Source of the DNA: Streptomyces sp. NRRL F-5727 | Lineage (GTDB): Bacteria > Actinomycetota > Actinomycetes > Streptomycetales > Streptomycetaceae | Assembly: GCF_000719555.1 (NCBI RefSeq) | Contig: NZ_JOGX01000011.1 | Span: 95,969 to 159,968, forward strand | Direction of reading: 5' to 3' | Length of the DNA stretch: 64,000 bases | Part shown: positions 52,423 through 61,614 of the stretch, piece by piece | Layout of the letters: every line of letters begins with the position of its first letter | How positions within the stretch are numbered: position 1 is the stretch's first letter | The notes under the pieces: generated by a model | The model's input: the letters and a program-made list of their open reading frames with translations, nothing else | Databases searched by the model: none | What the model was told of the DNA's origin: nothing | Program-made: the position numbers and the translations under genes

Positions 52423-53577
52423 ATGCGGAACCAGCAGCGGTGGGTCTACCACCGCGGGGAAGGGCTGCGCACGTTCGGGGTGGAGGAGGAGCTCCTCCTG
52501 GTCGATCCCGAGACCGGGCTCCCGCAGCCCGTCGCCGGCACCGTCACCGAGATCGCCGCCTGGCACGCCGACGCCGGGCCGCGAACCGAGGGCCCGGAAC
52601 CGGCGAAGCCCGAGTTGTACTCCGAGCAGCTGGAGATCGGCACCGCCCCCTGCGCCACCACCTCCCAGCTCGCCGACCAGCTGCGGCGGGCCAGGCTCGC
52701 CGCCGCGGCGGCGGCCAAGGAGGCCGGGGTGGCGGTCGCGGCCCTCGCGACCCCGCCCGTGGACTTCGGCCCCCTGCTCACCCCGGACGACCGCTACCGG
52801 CGGATCCGCGACCGGTACGCCCACCTCGTCGACGAGGAGTACGCCTGCGCCTGCCACGTCCACGTCCACCTCTGCTCGCCGGAGGAAGGGGTGGGCGTGC
52901 TCGACCGGATCCGGCCGTGGCTCGCCCCGCTCCTCGCGCTCAGCGCCAACTCCCCCTACTTCCAGGGCGTCGACACCGGTTACGCGAGCTGGCGCCACCA
53001 GCTGTGGCAGCGCTGGCCGATGTCCGGCCCGAGCGAGCTGTACGGGGACGTGGAGGCGTACGAGCGGACCACCCGCGAGATGCTCGCCAGCGACGTGCTG
53101 GTCGACGACCACATGGTCTACTTCGACGCCCGGCTCTCCCGCCGCTACCCGACGGTGGAGATCCGGGTCGGCGACGTCTGCCTGGACGTGGAGGACACGG
53201 TCCTGCTGGCCGTGCTGAGCCGCGCGCTGGTGGAGACCGCGGCCCGCGAGTGGCGACGGCACCGGGTCCCCGACCCCGTGTCGACGGTCGTGCTGCGGCT
53301 CGCCGCCTGGCGGGCCAGCCGGTACGGGCTCGGCGGCGAGCTGCTCCACCCGCTGAGCTGGCGGCCCGCCCCGGCCGGGGAGGTGCTGTTCGCCCTGCTC
53401 GACCACGTGCGCCCCGCCCTGGAGGAGGCGGGCGACCTGGAGCGCGCCGAGCAGGGCGTGGCCCGGGTCCTGTCCCGCGGCACCGGCGCGGACCTCCAGC
53501 GCGCCGCCGCCCACGCCGACGACCCGTCGCTGGCCTCGGTGATCGTCGAGGCCGTGCGCCGTACGACCCCGGCCTGA
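52423..53577 (+). CDS. carboxylate-amine ligase of the GCS2/YbdK family
   Basis: A 384-aa member of the glutamate-cysteine ligase 2 family (FGVEEELLLVDPETG, HVHVHLC, ANSPYFQGVDTGYASWR split as ANSPYFQGVD and TGYASWR, EIRVGDV). The fold joins a carboxylate and an amine with ATP; the real substrate of YbdK-type proteins in actinobacteria is unproven, and glutathione is not the main thiol in Streptomyces. ATG start at 52423 with AAGGAGAG. Convergent with lon, separated by a bidirectional terminator. Confidence 0.88.
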   Translation: MRNQQRWVYHRGEGLRTFGVEEELLLVDPETGLPQPVAGTVTEIAAWHADAGPRTEGPEPAKPELYSEQLEIGTAPCATTSQLADQLRRARLAAAAAAKEAGVAVAALATPPVDFGPLLTPDDRYRRIRDRYAHLVDEEYACACHVHVHLCSPEEGVGVLDRIRPWLAPLLALSANSPYFQGVDTGYASWRHQLWQRWPMSGPSELYGDVEAYERTTREMLASDVLVDDHMVYFDARLSRRYPTVEIRVGDVCLDVEDTVLLAVLSRALVETAAREWRRHRVPDPVSTVVLRLAAWRASRYGLGGELLHPLSWRPAPAGEVLFALLDHVRPALEEAGDLERAEQGVARVLSRGTGADLQRAAAHADDPSLASVIVEAVRRTTPA

Positions 53578-53582
53578 GCGCG

Positions 53583-53622
53583 GGCGAGGCCCCCGGTACG
53601 CGCGCGTACCGGGGGCCTCGCC
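53583..53622. terminator. bidirectional terminator between the ligase-like gene and lon
   Basis: Perfect 40-bp palindrome with 20-bp arms (GGCGAGGCCCCC...). It lies between the convergent stops at 53577 and 53637 and should end both transcripts. Confidence 0.9.
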
Positions 53623-53636
53623 GTCGTCGGCGCGGG

Positions 53637-56048
53637 TCAGGCGACGACCGCCACCGGGACCTCCGCCGGAGCCAGGGCGATCTCCAGGACCTGGCGGACG
53701 TCGGTCACCGGGTGGACCTCCAGCTTCTCCAGGACCTCGGCCGGGACGTCGTCCAGGTCGGCCTCGTTCCGCTTGGGGATGACCACCGTGGTGATCCCGG
53801 CCCGGTGCGCGGCGAGCAGCTTCTGCTTCAGGCCGCCGATGGGCAGGACCCGGCCGGTGAGGGAGACCTCGCCGGTCATGGCCACGTCCGTGCGGACCAG
53901 CCGGCCGCTGAGCAGCGAGGCCAGCGCGGTCGTCATGGTGATGCCCGCGCTCGGGCCGTCCTTCGGGACCGCGCCCGCCGGGAAGTGGATGTGCACGCCC
54001 CGGTCCTTCAGACCGGTCACGGGCAGCTCCAGCTCCGCGCCGTGCGAGCGGAGGAAGGAGAGCGCGATCTGCGCGGACTCCTTCATCACGTCGCCCAGCT
54101 GGCCGGTGAGGGTCAGTCCGGCGGCGCCGGTCTCCGGGTCGGCGAGGGACGCCTCGACGAAGAGGACGTCACCGCCGGCGCCGGTCACGGCCAGGCCGGT
54201 GGCCACACCGGGCACGGCCGTCCGCCGCTCGGCCGGGTCCTGGGCGGACTCGGGCACGTGGTGCGGGCGTCCGATGAGGGCCCGCAGGTCCTCGGGCGTG
54301 ACCGTGAACGGCAGCTCGCGGTCGCCGAGTTCGTGCTGGGCCGCCACCTTGCGGAGCAGCCGGGCGATGGCCCGCTCCAGGGTGCGGACGCCGGCCTCCC
54401 GGGTGTACTCGCCGGCCAGCTTCCGCAGCGACGCCTCCTCCAGGGCGACCTCGCCGGGCTCCAGGCCGGCCCGCTCCAGCTGCCGGGGCAGCAGGTGGTC
54501 GCGGGCGATGACGACCTTCTCGTCCTCGGTGTAGCCGTCGAGGCGGACCAGCTCCATGCGGTCGAGCAGGGCCTCCGGGATGGCCTCCAGGACATTGGCG
54601 GTGGCCAGGAAGACGACGTCGCTGAGGTCGAGCTCGACCTCCAGGTAGTGGTCCCGGAAGGTGTGGTTCTGCGCCGGGTCGAGGACTTCGAGCAGGGCCG
54701 CGGCGGGGTCGCCGCGGAAGTCGGAGCCGACCTTGTCGATCTCGTCGAGGAGGACGACCGGGTTCATCGAGCCGGCCTCCTTGATCGCGCGGACGATCCG
54801 GCCGGGCAGGGCGCCCACGTACGTCCGCCGGTGGCCGCGGATCTCGGCCTCGTCCCGGACGCCGCCGAGGGCGACGCGGACGAACTTCCGGCCCATGGCG
54901 TGGGCGACGGACTCGCCGAGCGAGGTCTTGCCGACGCCGGGCGGGCCGACGAGCGCGAGCACCGCGCCGCCGCGCCGCCCGCCGACGACGCCGAGGCCGC
55001 GCTCGGAGCGCCGCTTGCGCACGGCCAGGTACTCGGTGATGCGCTCCTTCACGTCCTCCAGGCCCGCGTGCTCGGCGTCCAGGACGGCCTTGGCGCCCTG
55101 GATGTCGTACCGGTCCTCGGTCCGCTCGTTCCACGGCAGTTCGAGGACGGTGTCGAGCCAGGTCCGGATCCAGGAGCCCTCGGGCGACTGGTCGCTGGAG
55201 CGCTCCAGCTTGTCGACCTCCTTGAGCGCGGCCTCGCGGACCTGCTCGGGCAGGTCGGCGGCCTCCACGCGGGCGCGGTAGTCGTCGGACTCCTCGCCGT
55301 CCTTCTCGCCGTTCAGCTCGCGCAGTTCCTTGCGGACGGCCTCGAGCTGGCGGCGGAGCAGGAACTCGCGCTGCTGCTTGTCGACGCCCTCCTGGACGTC
55401 CTTGGCGATGGTCTCGGCGACCTCCTGCTCGGCGAGGTGCTCGCGGAGCTGGGCGGTGGCGAGCCTGAGGCGGGCGACCGGGTCGGCGGTCTCCAGGAGG
55501 GCGACCTTCTGCTCGACGGTGAGGAAGGGCGAGTATCCGGAGTTGTCGGCGAGCGCGCCGACCCCGTCGATCTGCTGCACCCGGTCGACGACCTGCCAGG
55601 CGCCGCGCTTCTTCAGCCAGCTGGTGGCGAGCGCCTTGTACTCCGTGACCAGCTCGGTCACGGCACCGGGGAGCGGCTCGGGCACGGTCTCCTCGACCAC
55701 GGTCCCCTCGACCCACAGCGCCGCGCCCGGCCCGGTCGTCCCGGCCCCGATCCGCACCCGTCCGATGCCCCGGATCAGCGCGCCCGGGTCACCGTCCGAC
55801 AGGCGGCCCACCTGCTCGACGATCCCGAGCACACCGGTCCCCGCGTACGTCCCGTCCACCCGCGGCACCAGCAGCACCCGCGGCTTCCCGCCCGCCCCGC
55901 GGGCGGCGGCCTGAGCGGCCTCGACGGCGGCCCGGACCTCGTTGTCCGACAGATCGAGCGGCACGACCATCCCGGGCAGCACGACCTCGTCATCGAGCGG
56001 CAGCACAGGCAGAGTGAGCGGCACGGACGGCTTGGAGACAGAAGCCAT
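53637..56048 (-). CDS. lon: ATP-dependent protease Lon
   Basis: AAA+ serine protease (803 aa): N-terminal substrate domain with LPLDDEVVLPGM, AAA+ module with Walker A VGPPGVGKTS and Walker B VLLDEIDKVG, then the proteolytic domain with the catalytic Ser in KDGPSAGITM and Lys in GGLKQKLLAAH. It degrades misfolded and regulatory proteins. I chose ATG 56048 (MASVSKPS) after GAAGGGGAG. A HAIR operator 22-42 bp upstream indicates control by the heat-shock repressor HspR, known for lon in Streptomyces. Confidence 0.97.
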   Translation of the reverse strand: MASVSKPSVPLTLPVLPLDDEVVLPGMVVPLDLSDNEVRAAVEAAQAAARGAGGKPRVLLVPRVDGTYAGTGVLGIVEQVGRLSDGDPGALIRGIGRVRIGAGTTGPGAALWVEGTVVEETVPEPLPGAVTELVTEYKALATSWLKKRGAWQVVDRVQQIDGVGALADNSGYSPFLTVEQKVALLETADPVARLRLATAQLREHLAEQEVAETIAKDVQEGVDKQQREFLLRRQLEAVRKELRELNGEKDGEESDDYRARVEAADLPEQVREAALKEVDKLERSSDQSPEGSWIRTWLDTVLELPWNERTEDRYDIQGAKAVLDAEHAGLEDVKERITEYLAVRKRRSERGLGVVGGRRGGAVLALVGPPGVGKTSLGESVAHAMGRKFVRVALGGVRDEAEIRGHRRTYVGALPGRIVRAIKEAGSMNPVVLLDEIDKVGSDFRGDPAAALLEVLDPAQNHTFRDHYLEVELDLSDVVFLATANVLEAIPEALLDRMELVRLDGYTEDEKVVIARDHLLPRQLERAGLEPGEVALEEASLRKLAGEYTREAGVRTLERAIARLLRKVAAQHELGDRELPFTVTPEDLRALIGRPHHVPESAQDPAERRTAVPGVATGLAVTGAGGDVLFVEASLADPETGAAGLTLTGQLGDVMKESAQIALSFLRSHGAELELPVTGLKDRGVHIHFPAGAVPKDGPSAGITMTTALASLLSGRLVRTDVAMTGEVSLTGRVLPIGGLKQKLLAAHRAGITTVVIPKRNEADLDDVPAEVLEKLEVHPVTDVRQVLEIALAPAEVPVAVVA

Positions 56049-56069
56049 GATCTCCCCTTCGGCAGTCAA

Positions 56070-56090
56070 GTTGAGCTATGCCGACTCAAT
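56070..56090. promoter_or_regulatory. HAIR operator (HspR site) of lon
   Basis: GTTGAGC-N7-ACTCAAT matches the HspR-associated inverted repeat CTTGAGT-N7-ACTCAAG at 12 of 14 positions with the exact spacing. Its position just before lon agrees with the known HspR regulon. Confidence 0.85.
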
Positions 56091-56229
56091 GCATGTGAGC
56101 GCGGGAATGTTCCCCGGGGGTTGTTCGCTCTGAGCGATCATGCGAAGAGCGCCAGGCCGGGGGCCGGTTCCGCCCCGCCCTCGCGCGTTCCGGCTGCGCC
56201 CGGACGCGGGGACGGGCATGCTCGGGCCC

Positions 56230-56841
56230 ATGGAGTCTCGTGTGCGGCGTGGACGGGCGTGGGCCGCGGTGCCGGCGGTGGTGGCGGCCCTGGTGGTCGG
56301 AGTGGGCGGATGCGCCGACGCCGACCCCCCGCCGGCCACGGACCGCCCCGCGAGCACGGCGACCACGGCCAGCACGGCGACCACGGCGCCCCCGGCCGGC
56401 ACGGCGCCCCCGGCCGGCACGGCGAGCACGGCGACCACGGCCGGCACGGCGAGCACGGCCACCACCGAAGCCACCGAAGCCACCGCGGACCCGCGCTCCG
56501 AAACCGTGCTCGTCGAGATCAGGGTGAGCGGCGGCTTCGCCGGCGTGGACAACCGCCTCGTGGTCCGCGAGGACGGAAGCTGGACCGTCCGGTCCAGGAC
56601 CGGGGAGCCGCGCACCGGACGCATGACCGCCGCCGACCTCGCCGAGCTGCGCGCCGCCCTCGAAGACCCCGCCTACGCGCGCGTGCCCGACCGCCCGACC
56701 GGCCCGCCGGTCGCCGACGGCTTCCAGTACGCCGTCACGTACCACGACCGCACGGTCGTGGCAGGCGACCGCGACCGCCCCGCCGCCCTCCAGCGCGTCC
56801 TCGACGCCCTCCCGGAGGGCGGCCCCCCGACCTCTCCGTGA
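56230..56841 (+). CDS. lipoprotein with Ala/Thr-rich linker
   Basis: Predicted 203-aa lipoprotein: signal sequence with lipobox VGGC (Cys28), a linker of STATTA/AGTAS repeats (about 35-85; encoded by 12-15-bp tandem repeats near 56340-56470), then a small soluble domain ([13 protein letters not shown]...[10 protein letters not shown]). I recognise the fold only as the protealysin-inhibitor-like/emfourin type suggested by [12 protein letters not shown] and DLAELRAAL, which would make it a metalloprotease inhibitor; that is tentative. ATG 56230 chosen; ATG 56218 would add four residues. Confidence 0.75.
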   Translation: MESRVRRGRAWAAVPAVVAALVVGVGGCADADPPPATDRPASTATTASTATTAPPAGTAPPAGTASTATTAGTASTATTEATEATADPRSETVLVEIRVSGGFAGVDNRLVVREDGSWTVRSRTGEPRTGRMTAADLAELRAALEDPAYARVPDRPTGPPVADGFQYAVTYHDRTVVAGDRDRPAALQRVLDALPEGGPPTSP

Positions 56842-56866
56842 ACGAAGGGGCCAGGGCCCCCGGGGG

Positions 56867-57508
56867 TCACTCCGGCGTCGCGCGGATCGTCGCGTACTGG
56901 CGCTGGAGGTAGTCCCGCACCCGGGCGGGCATGTCCAGGGAGTCCGGGTCGAGGGCCCACTGGATCTGAAGGCCGTCCATGACGGCCAGGTACTCCCGGG
57001 CGATGCCCTGGCAGTCGATGTCGGGGCGGAGTTCGCCGCGCCGGACGGCCTCCTCCAGGCGTTCGACGCTGTGCGCGAGCACGCGCGCGTACCGGTCCTT
57101 GAAGTAGGCGTGGGCGGGGTGGCCGGCGTTACCGGACTCGCCGACGAGGACGTTGAACATGCGGACGATGCCGGGGCGCCGGGTGTTGTCCTCGATCAGC
57201 CGGACGAGGGCGTCGAGGAAGGCCGCGTACGACTCCGGTTCGGTGCCGAAGAGGCGCTCGACGTCGTGCTCCTCGCTCTGCGCCAGGACCGAGAGGAGCA
57301 GGTCCTCCTTGCTGCGGAAGTGGTGCAGCAGCCCGCCCTGGGTGATGCCGCAGTCATGGGCGATGCGGGCGAGGGAGGAGGCGTGGAAGCCCCACTGCCC
57401 GAAGTGGTCGACGGCGGTGTCCAGGATCAGCCGGCGGCGGGCGTCGCCGACGGCGTAACTGCCGCGACCTGCGCTTCTGCCGCTCGCGGTGACCTTCTTC
57501 TCCGGCAT
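56867..57508 (-). CDS. TetR-family transcriptional regulator
   Basis: A 213-aa regulator with the N-terminal HTH (about 28-70; SLARIAHDCGITQGGLLHHF) and a TetR C-terminal domain. ATG start at 57508. It is divergent from the GH3 glycosidase gene, with a 22-bp operator-like palindrome between them, so it is likely its repressor, induced by a sugar or glycoside. Confidence 0.92.
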   Translation of the reverse strand: MPEKKVTASGRSAGRGSYAVGDARRRLILDTAVDHFGQWGFHASSLARIAHDCGITQGGLLHHFRSKEDLLLSVLAQSEEHDVERLFGTEPESYAAFLDALVRLIEDNTRRPGIVRMFNVLVGESGNAGHPAHAYFKDRYARVLAHSVERLEEAVRRGELRPDIDCQGIAREYLAVMDGLQIQWALDPDSLDMPARVRDYLQRQYATIRATPE

Positions 57509-57570
57509 GCGGACACCTTAGCCCGGCCCTCGACCGGCCCCTCCGGGCTGTGATCCGGCTCACAGATGAC

Positions 57571-57592
57571 AAACCTAGTACCCACTCGGTTT
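57571..57592. promoter_or_regulatory. candidate TetR operator between TetR and GH3 genes
   Basis: Imperfect 22-bp palindrome: outer arms AAACC and GGTTT with the internal pair TAGT/ACTC partly symmetrical (AACC.AGT matches on both sides). A -10-like TAGCCT (57600-57605) for the GH3 gene lies 8 bp away. Confidence 0.55.
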
Positions 57593-57665
57593 TCGCACTT
57601 AGCCTGTGCCCGTCGAGGACGGCGCCGCCCCGTCCGCTCCGTCACGAAAGGCAGGTACGGACGCG

Positions 57666-59414
57666 ATGCCGCACCCCTATCAGGACGCCGGTCGCCCCGT
57701 GGACGAGCGCGTGGAGGACCTGCTCTCCCGGATGACGCCGGAGGAGAAGGCCGGTCAGCTCTTCCACACGATCCTGACGATGAACCCGGACGGCACCCCG
57801 GTCACCGAGCCCGACGACTCGACCTCCCGCTTCACCACCCCCGAGCTGATCGCCGGCCGCGGCCTCACCCACTTCAACCTGCTCGGCAGCCACGGCCCCC
57901 GCGAGATGGCCCGGTGGCACAACGCGGTCCAGTCGATGGCCGCCGAGACCCGCCTCGGCATCCCGGTCAGCCTCTCCACCGACCCGCGCCACGCCTTCAC
58001 CGACAACATCGGCGCCTCCTTCGACGCCGGCGCCTTCTCCGCCTGGCCCGAACCCCTCGGCCTGGCCGCCCTCCGCGACCCGGAGCTGGTGTTCCGCTTC
58101 GCCGACACCGTCCGCCGCGAGTACCTCTCCGTCGGCTTCCGCACCGCGCTCCACCCGCAGATCGACCTCGCGACCGAGCCCCGCTGGTCCCGTCAGTCCG
58201 GCACCTTCGGCTCCGACGCGAGACTGACCGGCGAACTGGCGGCGGCGTACGTCCGCGGCCTCCAGGGCGACACGCTCGGCCCGGACTCGGTCGCCGCCAT
58301 GGTCAAGCACTTCCCCGGCGGCGGCCCCCAGAAGGACGGCGAGGACCCGCACTTCCCGCACGGCAAGGAGCAGGTCTACCCGGGCGGCCTGCGCGACCAC
58401 CACCTGGAGCCCTTCCGGGCGGCGATCGCCGCCGGCTGCTCGCAGGTGATGCCGTATTACGGACAGCCGGTCGGCACCGACTGGGAGGAGGTCGGCTTCG
58501 GCTTCAACCGCGGCGTCATCACCGGCCTGCTCCGCGAGGAGCTGGGCTTCGCCGGGATCGTCTGCACTGACTGGGGCCTCCTCACCGACTCGGTGATCCT
58601 CGGCGAACCGCACCCGGCCCGCGCCTGGGGCGTCGAGCACCTGAGCGTGGCCGAACGGGCCGCGCAGGCACTGGACGCGGGCGTCGACCAGTTCGGCGGC
58701 GAGCAGTGCCCCGAGGTGATCGTGGAGCTGATGGCGTCCGGCCGGATCCCCGAGGCCCGCGTCGACGCGTCCGTACGGCGCCTGCTGCGCGAGAAGTTCC
58801 TGCTCGGCCTCTTCGACGAGCGCCGGTACGTGGACCCCGACGAGGCCGCCGAGACCGTCGGCCGCGCCGACTTCACCGCCGCCGGCGCCGCCGCCCAGCG
58901 CCGCTCGCTCACCGTCCTCACCGACGGCCCGCTGCCGCTCCCCGGCTCCCCCCGGCTGTACGTCGAAGGCGTCGACCCCGCGGTCGCCGCCGGCTACGGC
59001 GAGGTCGTCGCCACCCCGGACGCCGCCGACCTCGCCCTCCTCCGCCTCCGCACCCCGTACGAGCGGCGCCCGGGCCGCTTCGAGTCCTTCTTCCACTCCG
59101 GCTCGCTCGCCTTCGACGCACCGGAACTCGACCGGATCCTCCGCCTCCTCGCCACCGTGCCCACCGTCGTCTGCGTCAACCTGGAGCGCCCGGCCGTCCT
59201 CCCCGAGATCGCCGCCCACGCCGCCGCCCTCCTCGCCGACTACGGCGCGAGCGACGCCGCCGTCCTCGACGTCGTCTTCGGCCGCGCCCGCCCCGAGGGC
59301 CGCCTCCCCTTCGAACTGCCGCGCTCGATGGCCGCGGTCCGCGCGGCCCGGCCGGACGTACCGAACGACACGGAGGATCCGGTGTTCCCGCACGGGCACG
59401 GGCTGACGCTCTGA
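57666..59414 (+). CDS. GH3-family beta-glycosidase
   Basis: A 582-aa glycoside hydrolase family 3 protein without signal peptide, so probably cytoplasmic. The (beta/alpha)8 domain has KHFPGGG and VCTDWG, whose aspartate is the family nucleophile; the second alpha/beta domain begins near residue 405. Likely removes terminal beta-linked glucose or a related sugar from imported oligosaccharides. ATG 57666 (MPHPYQDAG) chosen after AGGCAGG; a start at 57606 is possible. Divergent from the TetR gene and probably controlled by it. Confidence 0.9.
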   Translation: MPHPYQDAGRPVDERVEDLLSRMTPEEKAGQLFHTILTMNPDGTPVTEPDDSTSRFTTPELIAGRGLTHFNLLGSHGPREMARWHNAVQSMAAETRLGIPVSLSTDPRHAFTDNIGASFDAGAFSAWPEPLGLAALRDPELVFRFADTVRREYLSVGFRTALHPQIDLATEPRWSRQSGTFGSDARLTGELAAAYVRGLQGDTLGPDSVAAMVKHFPGGGPQKDGEDPHFPHGKEQVYPGGLRDHHLEPFRAAIAAGCSQVMPYYGQPVGTDWEEVGFGFNRGVITGLLREELGFAGIVCTDWGLLTDSVILGEPHPARAWGVEHLSVAERAAQALDAGVDQFGGEQCPEVIVELMASGRIPEARVDASVRRLLREKFLLGLFDERRYVDPDEAAETVGRADFTAAGAAAQRRSLTVLTDGPLPLPGSPRLYVEGVDPAVAAGYGEVVATPDAADLALLRLRTPYERRPGRFESFFHSGSLAFDAPELDRILRLLATVPTVVCVNLERPAVLPEIAAHAAALLADYGASDAAVLDVVFGRARPEGRLPFELPRSMAAVRAARPDVPNDTEDPVFPHGHGLTL

Positions 59415-59429
59415 CCTGACGAATGGGGT

Positions 59430-59580
59430 CCGGGATCCAGCACATCGGATCCAAGATCCAGGAATCGGATCCAGGCTGTCGGATCCAGGATCCAGGCCAT
59501 CGGATCCAGCACGCCGGATCCGGATCCAGGACATCGGGTCCAGGACAGCCATCGGATCCGATCACAGACCGCGGGGATCC
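59430..59580. repeat. cluster of GGATCC repeats
   Basis: About ten GGATCC hexamers in 150 bp, mostly in a CATCGGATCCAGGAT context, in the gap between the GH3 and SurE genes. Neither strand has a likely gene here. Confidence 0.85.
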
Positions 59581-59685
59581 TGACGACCCCGCGCGATCCG
59601 GGGCCCGCCCGTGGGGGGCCGGGCCCCGGATCTCCCCGTCCTCCCCGCCCCTTCACCTGTCATGCCCATGAAAGGACGCACCGCC

Positions 59686-60756
59686 ATGCGCCGTACTCTC
59701 GCGCTGACCACCGCAGCAGCCGTACTCGCCGGCCTGGGCGCCACCGCCTACGCGACCACCCCCGCCGCCGAGGGGGCACAGGACGGGCGCCGCCCGCTCG
59801 CCGGCCTGCGGATCCTCCTCTCCAACGACGACTCCATGCGGGCCGCGAAGGCGAGCAACTCGGACGGGCTCGGCCTGTACGAGCTCCGCCGCGCGATGTG
59901 CGCGGCGGGGGCCGACGTCGTGGTGATGGCGCCCTGGCAGGTGCAGTCCGGCAAGGGCACGGCCGTCACCAACGGCGGGGCGCTGACCGCCCAGCGCCGT
60001 ACCGCGCTGCCCGCCGGGTACGAGGGCGACTGCGCGGGGGCGCCCTCCGGGGGCGCCGTCTTCGGCGTCTGCCTCGCGGAGGGCGGCTGTGCGCCGGACT
60101 CCCCCAGCGCGACCCCGGCGGACACCGTGAAGCTGGCCCTGCGCGGCGGTCTGGCGGCGAAGGTCGGCTGGAAGAGCGCCCCCGACCTGGTGCTCACCGG
60201 CATCAACTCGGGCCCGAACGTCGCCGCGAGCGTGAACGACTCGGGGACCGTCGGCGCGGCCGTGGCGGCGATCGACCAGGAGGTGCCGGCGATCGCGTTC
60301 TCCTCCTCGGGCGACGAGAGCCAGCTGTACTTCCCGCGTGAGAACTACCGGGCGCACGCCGAGTTCGGCGCGCGGTTCGTCGCGGGACTGAGGGAGCGGG
60401 GGCTGCTGACCTCCGCCTTCGCCCTGAAGGTCGACTACCCGGACGTGAGCGCCGGGCAGCGGGCGAAGGCCCCGGTGTGGACCCGGGTCGGCGACGGGGC
60501 GGTGGCCTACCACGCGTACGAGCAGCGCGGTTCGGGGGACACCTTCGACATCGCGCTGGGCCTGTGCGAGGGCGAGCGGAGCACCGGCGAGTGCGTCGAG
60601 CACCGCGCGGACGCGGACTCGACCTGGCTGCTGGGCCGGGGGCACGTGACCGTCGCCCCGATCACCTGGGACCGCACCTACGGCACCCCGGTCGACGCGC
60701 GGCGCGAGCTGAAGGCGGTCCAGCGGTACGTGGAGCGCGAGGCGCCGCGCCCGTAG
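59686..60756 (+). CDS. exported SurE-type 5'/3'-nucleotidase
   Basis: SurE-fold phosphatase (356 aa) acting on nucleoside monophosphates and polyphosphate. Motifs ILLSNDD, GINSGPN and SGTVGAA form the metal site. Unlike housekeeping SurE it has a signal peptide (about 1-25, ATAYA) and an insertion with several cysteines (DCAGAP, VCLAEGGC). ATG 59686 chosen with AAAGGA nine bases upstream; ATGs at 59662 and 59668 have no ribosome site. Probably acts outside the membrane in phosphate salvage. Confidence 0.88.
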   Translation: MRRTLALTTAAAVLAGLGATAYATTPAAEGAQDGRRPLAGLRILLSNDDSMRAAKASNSDGLGLYELRRAMCAAGADVVVMAPWQVQSGKGTAVTNGGALTAQRRTALPAGYEGDCAGAPSGGAVFGVCLAEGGCAPDSPSATPADTVKLALRGGLAAKVGWKSAPDLVLTGINSGPNVAASVNDSGTVGAAVAAIDQEVPAIAFSSSGDESQLYFPRENYRAHAEFGARFVAGLRERGLLTSAFALKVDYPDVSAGQRAKAPVWTRVGDGAVAYHAYEQRGSGDTFDIALGLCEGERSTGECVEHRADADSTWLLGRGHVTVAPITWDRTYGTPVDARRELKAVQRYVEREAPRP

Positions 60757-60870
60757 CGGGGCGGTTCCGCTCCGTCACCCGGCGGCTCCGAAACGTGTTT
60801 GTCCCGGCCGTCCGCGCTCCGCGAGGATGGCCGGGACCACGCGTACCGCACGACGAGACACGGAGTGATC

Positions 60871-61554
60871 ATGAACAGCCCCGTCACCCTCGACCGCCGC
60901 GAGGGCCCGTACGGAGAGGTCGTACTGCGGCGCCGGGACGCCGGTGACCGCACCGACTTCGAGATCATCGCCAACGGCACCTTCCTGATGGACACCTCCG
61001 ACGGGCGCTCCGAGCGGCTGCTCGTGGACGCGGCGATGGAGGCGCTTCCCGCGCGGGCGCGCGCGGGCGCGTCCGTCCTGATCGGCGGGCTCGGCGTCGG
61101 CTTCTCCCTCGCCCACGCGGCCGCCGACCCGCGCTGGGGGCGGATCGCGGTGGTCGAGCGGGAGGAGGCGATCATCGACTGGCACCGGAGCGGCCCGCTG
61201 GCCGCGCTCTCCGGGCGCGCGCTCGCCGACGAGCGGACCGTGATCCTGCACACGGACCTGGTGGCGTACCTGGAGACGTCCGGCGACACCTATGACGCAC
61301 TCTGTCTGGACATCGACAACGGCCCGGACTGGACGGTCACCGAGGACAACGAATCCCTGTACGGGGCACGGGGGTTGGCGTCCTGCGCGGCCCGGCTGAA
61401 CCCGGGCGGGGTGCTCGCCGTGTGGTCGGCGCGGCCGTCCGGCGATTTCGAGGAGTCCTTGCGGAATGCCGGATTCAGCGGGGTACGGACGGAAGAGATC
61501 CCCGTTGCCCGGGGCGTCCCCGACGTGGTCCACCTCGGCATCCGGCCTGCGTAG
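60871..61554 (+). CDS. spermidine-synthase-like SAM-dependent protein
   Basis: A 227-aa protein with the spermine/spermidine synthase Rossmann core: FLMDTSDGRSERLL, SAM-type motif IGGLGVGFSLA, acidic VVEREEAIIDWH and LDIDNGPDW. It lacks the N-terminal tetramerisation domain and the usual active-site aspartates cannot be placed with certainty, so polyamine synthesis is not assured. ATG 60871 with CGGAG upstream. Followed after 60 bp by a two-component system. Confidence 0.78.
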   Translation: MNSPVTLDRREGPYGEVVLRRRDAGDRTDFEIIANGTFLMDTSDGRSERLLVDAAMEALPARARAGASVLIGGLGVGFSLAHAAADPRWGRIAVVEREEAIIDWHRSGPLAALSGRALADERTVILHTDLVAYLETSGDTYDALCLDIDNGPDWTVTEDNESLYGARGLASCAARLNPGGVLAVWSARPSGDFEESLRNAGFSGVRTEEIPVARGVPDVVHLGIRPA

Positions 61555-61614
61555 CCGGGACGCCGCCGGTACCTCTAGGCTGCTGCACCGACATCGGCGA
61601 CGCGAGGCGGGGCA

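Noticed and set aside
57642..59552. 636-aa minus-strand frame opposite the GH3 gene
   Set aside because: Antisense shadow; Gly/Val/Glu-rich and runs through the GGATCC repeats.
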